From CALJUZ01 sp003387805 (GTDB lineage Bacteria; Bacillota; Limnochordia; Limnochordales; ZCTH02-B6): DNA of 5,973 nucleotides. Location of the stretch: positions 1 through 5,973 of the forward strand of contig CALJUZ010000097.1 in the NCBI GenBank assembly GCA_937975235.1, in the 5' to 3' direction. The position numbers and the translations under genes were made by a program. The notes beneath the pieces were generated by a model. It saw only the letters and a list, made by a program, of their open reading frames with translations, had not been told where the DNA came from and did no database searches. Within the stretch, counting starts at the first letter, position 1. Every line of letters begins with the position of its first letter. Positions 3,448 through 5,973 of this stretch are shown here, piece after piece.

Positions 3448-5973
3448 GTGGCGGGCAAAGCCCCGGCCCTTCTGGGCCGCAGCCGGACGGCAGGCGGAGC
3501 GACGGGGGGAACAACGAGCGGCGCGGGACCGGCGCGGCCGGCGCGGACATCTCGGGCGGCGCGGCCGGCTCGGGTGGCGCGGACATCCCGGACCGCGCGG
3601 ACATCGCGCACCGCGAGGACCGAGCCTGCCGGCTCGGCCGGCGCGCTGGCCCGCCGCGTCGTGCATGCCGCGCGGGCGATGGTCCTCTCCCGCGGTCACT
3701 GGCTGACGCCGCTGCTGCTGGGCCTGCTGCTGGGCCGGGCCACGGTGCTGGCGGCGGCCAAACCCTTCGGCACCGCCTTCGTCATCAGCCTCGCGGCGCT
3801 GGGGATGCAGACCCGGGCGCTGGTGGCGACGCTGGGCGCCGTCATCGGCGACGCCCTCAGCCCTCCGGCCGCCGGCGGGCTGCCCGCGTGGCCGGTGCTG
3901 CTGGTGGCTTGGTGCGTTACGGCCGCGGCCGGGCGCTGGTTCCGCCTGCCGCCGGCGGTGGTGGCCCTGGGAGCACTGTTGGGGGCGGCCAGCCTGCGCT
4001 TCGTGGAGGCGGCCTTCACCGGCGGCGGGTGGGACATGCCCGCCCTGGCCTCCGTATCGGAAACGCTGGCGGTGGTCGCGCTGTTTCCGGCCGTGGGGCT
4101 GTTGGCCGCCCGGCCCGCCGAGCTTGGCCGAGGGCAGATGGCCTCGGTCCTGGCGGCGGCCGGGTTGCTCGTCATGGGTACCGAAGGACTCGAAATGTAC
4201 GGACTGGCCGTGTCCGCGGTCCTGATGCGGACCCTTTTGCTCATCGCCGCGGCGGCCGGCCGCAGCGCAGGCCCGCTGGGCGGCATGGGCGCCGGCGCGG
4301 CGGCGGGCACCATGATGAGCGTACTGGCCGTGCTGGGAACGGGCTTGTGGCGCTGGCCGGCGGCGGTGCTGGCCCCGGCCGGCCTGCTGGCGGGGCTGGG
4401 CGCGTCGCTGGGCCGCATCGGCGCCGTCGCGGGCCTGTTCATCGCGCATCTCCTTTTGTCTCCGTACGCCGCCGACGGTTTCGAGATTGCGGCCGCGCTG
4501 ACCGAGAGCCTGGCGGCGGCCGCGCTGGCCGCGTTGGTCCCGCGCGCTGCTTTGGACCAGATGGCCGCGCTCGTTCCGGACACGCCGGAGGCCCGGCGGG
4601 CCCGGCAGGAGCGCCGGCGCCGGGCCGAAACCGCCGCCCGGCGGGAGCTGCGCAAAATCAGCGCGGCGCTGCAGGACGTGGGACGCCGGCTGGGCGCGCC
4701 CCGGCCCGAGGACGCGGGCGAACGGTTCGGCCGGTTCGTGCTGGACGTGGCCGACGACGTGTGCGCGGGCTGCCCCCACCACGCGGTCTGCTGGAGCACC
4801 CACGTGTACAGCACGTACCGCGACTTGCTGCAGACGGCCGCCGCGGCGGCCGACGGCGGCTCCGTCCGGCCCGACGACTTGCCCGACGGCCTGCGGCGGC
4901 GGTGCATCCAGCCGGAGCGCCTGGCCGCCGGCGTCAGCCGGATGCTGGCCGCGATGCCGCGTTGGTGGCCGGCGGCGGCCGCGCAGGAAGCGGAGTTTGA
5001 CGTATACAGCGTCGTCCAGCGCCAGCTGGCGGGCATCGGGGCCGTACTGGCCGCCGTGGCGGACCGCGTGGAATGGCGCGCGGCCGACGCCGGCGGGCCG
5101 GGCCCAGCCGCCAATGCGCGCCTGGCCGGCGCTCCGGACGAAGCAGGCAATGCGCGTGAAACAGGCGCCCCGCTCACCACGGGGCACCCGGGCAAAGCGG
5201 CAACCGAGCTGTTGCTTGATCGCTCGGCCTATGGACCGGAGCCGATGCGGAATGCGCAGGGGTCCATGCCGCCCGGCGGGGTCGCCGGCCCTTCGGCAGG
5301 CGCGCCCCGGCGAAAGCCGCGGTACTGCCTGGTGGTGGACGTGGCCCGGGCGGCCGCCGCGGGCTCGTCCGTATCCGGCGACGCGTTTCGCCGCGTCGAT
5401 TTGCCCGGCCACCGGGTGGTCCTCGGTCTCAGCGACGGCATGGGCACCGGGCCCCGGGCCGCCGTGGAAAGCGAGGCGGCGGTGGCCATGCTGGAACGGC
5501 TCTTGCTGGAGGGCTTCGATCTGGCCTTCGCGGCGCAGATCATCAATCTCATTCTGCTGCTCCGCTCGCCGGGCGAGAGCTTCGCCACGCTGGACGTGTG
5601 CTCGTTCGATCTGTGTGACGGCTCCATGCAGCTGCTGAAAACGGGCGCGCCGCCCACGTATATCCGCCGCGCCGCCCACGTGGACGTGGTGCGGGCCGAC
5701 AGCCTGCCCATCGGCATTTTGCAAGCCGTGGAGACGTCCGTCGTCGAGTACCGGCTCCATCCGGGCGATACCGTCGTCATGGTGACGGACGGGGCGCTGG
5801 AGACCGGGTCCATCGGCGCGGACAAGGCGGAGGCGCTGGCCCGGGCGCTGCGGCGCCTGGAGCCCGGCGACCCCCGTGAGACGGCGGCGGAGCTTCTCAA
5901 GCGGGTTCAGGCCGGGCCGGACCAGTTTCCTCGCGACGACGTGACCGTCGTGGCCGCCAGGCTGCTTCCCCTT
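3448..5973 (+). CDS. spoIIE: Stage II sporulation protein E (SpoIIE), C-terminal end cut by window
   Basis: Membrane-bound PP2C-family serine phosphatase of the asymmetric septum. It dephosphorylates the anti-anti-sigma factor SpoIIAA, so that sigma-F is freed in the forespore, and it interacts with FtsZ. 842 codons are visible without a stop; B. subtilis SpoIIE is 827 residues, so little is missing. Residues 1-82 are an Arg-rich tail with hexapeptide repeats. About 83-370 is a multi-helix membrane region. About 380-415 is charged and probably coiled. A cysteine cluster C439-x2-C442-x5-C448-W precedes RRCIQPERL (C486), typical SpoIIE central signatures. Residues about 543-622 are a Gly/Ala/Pro-rich linker. 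The phosphatase domain (about 624-842) contains VSGD (642-645), SDGMG (Asp663), LPIGI (753-757), TDG (Asp781) and RDDVTVV (Asp830, Asp831), so the metal-binding aspartates are intact. The start is GTG at 3448 with a strong Shine-Dalgarno. The neighbour is a divergent patatin gene, not divIC or an S1-domain gene as in Bacillus. Confidence 0.96.
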   Translation, partial: MAGKAPALLGRSRTAGGATGGTTSGAGPARPARTSRAARPARVARTSRTARTSRTARTEPAGSAGALARRVVHAARAMVLSRGHWLTPLLLGLLLGRATVLAAAKPFGTAFVISLAALGMQTRALVATLGAVIGDALSPPAAGGLPAWPVLLVAWCVTAAAGRWFRLPPAVVALGALLGAASLRFVEAAFTGGGWDMPALASVSETLAVVALFPAVGLLAARPAELGRGQMASVLAAAGLLVMGTEGLEMYGLAVSAVLMRTLLLIAAAAGRSAGPLGGMGAGAAAGTMMSVLAVLGTGLWRWPAAVLAPAGLLAGLGASLGRIGAVAGLFIAHLLLSPYAADGFEIAAALTESLAAAALAALVPRAALDQMAALVPDTPEARRARQERRRRAETAARRELRKISAALQDVGRRLGAPRPEDAGERFGRFVLDVADDVCAGCPHHAVCWSTHVYSTYRDLLQTAAAAADGGSVRPDDLPDGLRRRCIQPERLAAGVSRMLAAMPRWWPAAAAQEAEFDVYSVVQRQLAGIGAVLAAVADRVEWRAADAGGPGPAANARLAGAPDEAGNARETGAPLTTGHPGKAATELLLDRSAYGPEPMRNAQGSMPPGGVAGPSAGAPRRKPRYCLVVDVARAAAAGSSVSGDAFRRVDLPGHRVVLGLSDGMGTGPRAAVESEAAVAMLERLLLEGFDLAFAAQIINLILLLRSPGESFATLDVCSFDLCDGSMQLLKTGAPPTYIRRAAHVDVVRADSLPIGILQAVETSVVEYRLHPGDTVVMVTDGALETGSIGADKAEALARALRRLEPGDPRETAAELLKRVQAGPDQFPRDDVTVVAARLLPL
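3523..3630 (+). repeat. Six 18-bp tandem repeats coding an Arg-rich hexapeptide in SpoIIE
   Basis: Six units of 18 bp, each starting GCG, encode residues 26-61: AGPARP, ARTSRA, ARPARV, ARTSRT, ARTSRT and ARTEPA. The fourth and fifth units (3577 and 3595) differ at only two bases. The result is a basic, disordered cytoplasmic extension before the first membrane helix. Tandem duplication explains it. A role (lipid, FtsZ or DNA contact) is conjecture. Confidence 0.85.

Noticed and set aside
3240..5000. 586-codon plus-strand ORF overlapping spoIIE
   Set aside because: Out of frame with spoIIE, it gives a Gly/Arg-rich low-complexity peptide and begins inside the intergenic control region without a Shine-Dalgarno.
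3367..5760. 797-codon minus-strand ORF opposite spoIIE
   Set aside because: It is antisense to a gene with clear SpoIIE motifs. Long antisense frames are expected at this GC content, and the peptide is rich in R, Q, G, A and H with no recognisable domain.

Overview
The window is very GC-rich. It carries spoIIE, the PP2C-type sporulation phosphatase found in endospore-forming Bacillota. The host is therefore most likely a high-GC, spore-forming Bacillota; the class cannot be settled from this sequence. Both firm genes use non-ATG starts (GTG and TTG) behind good Shine-Dalgarno sequences.

Layout. (1) Positions 1-84 are GC-rich with no clear gene; at most the last codons of an upstream gene end at 34. 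(2) Positions 85-638 hold an ordered, apparently non-coding repeat array. Its 31-bp units have a core close to an 18-bp perfect palindrome and are grouped in threes inside a 154-bp higher-order period (154, 154, 153). (3) Positions 644-938 hold a second array of a different kind: about 27 copies of an 11-bp unit centred on an AAA tract, pairing into a 22-bp (sometimes 21-bp) superunit. It is visibly more AT-rich than its surroundings. (4) Positions 939-1109 carry only three small GC-rich hairpins. (5) Positions 1110-3215 on the minus strand encode an exported patatin-like phospholipase with an intact Ser/Asp dyad and an unassigned, apparently beta-rich C-terminal region. (6) Positions 3216-3447 are a divergent intergenic region with a Spo0A-box-like core and a candidate long-spacer sigma-A promoter. 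(7) Positions 3448-5973 on the plus strand are spoIIE: 842 codons are visible and the gene runs off the right edge just after the last phosphatase motif.

How it fits together. SpoIIE acts at the asymmetric septum, where it dephosphorylates SpoIIAA and so releases sigma-F in the forespore. The patatin gene is transcribed away from it and may or may not share its control. The roughly 850-bp double repeat island is the unusual part. Unit lengths of 31 and 11 bp are not multiples of three but are close to three turns and one turn of the helix. This points to a DNA-level role (a phased protein-binding or curved-DNA scaffold) or a structured RNA rather than a protein. No partner gene lies in the window, so the function is open.
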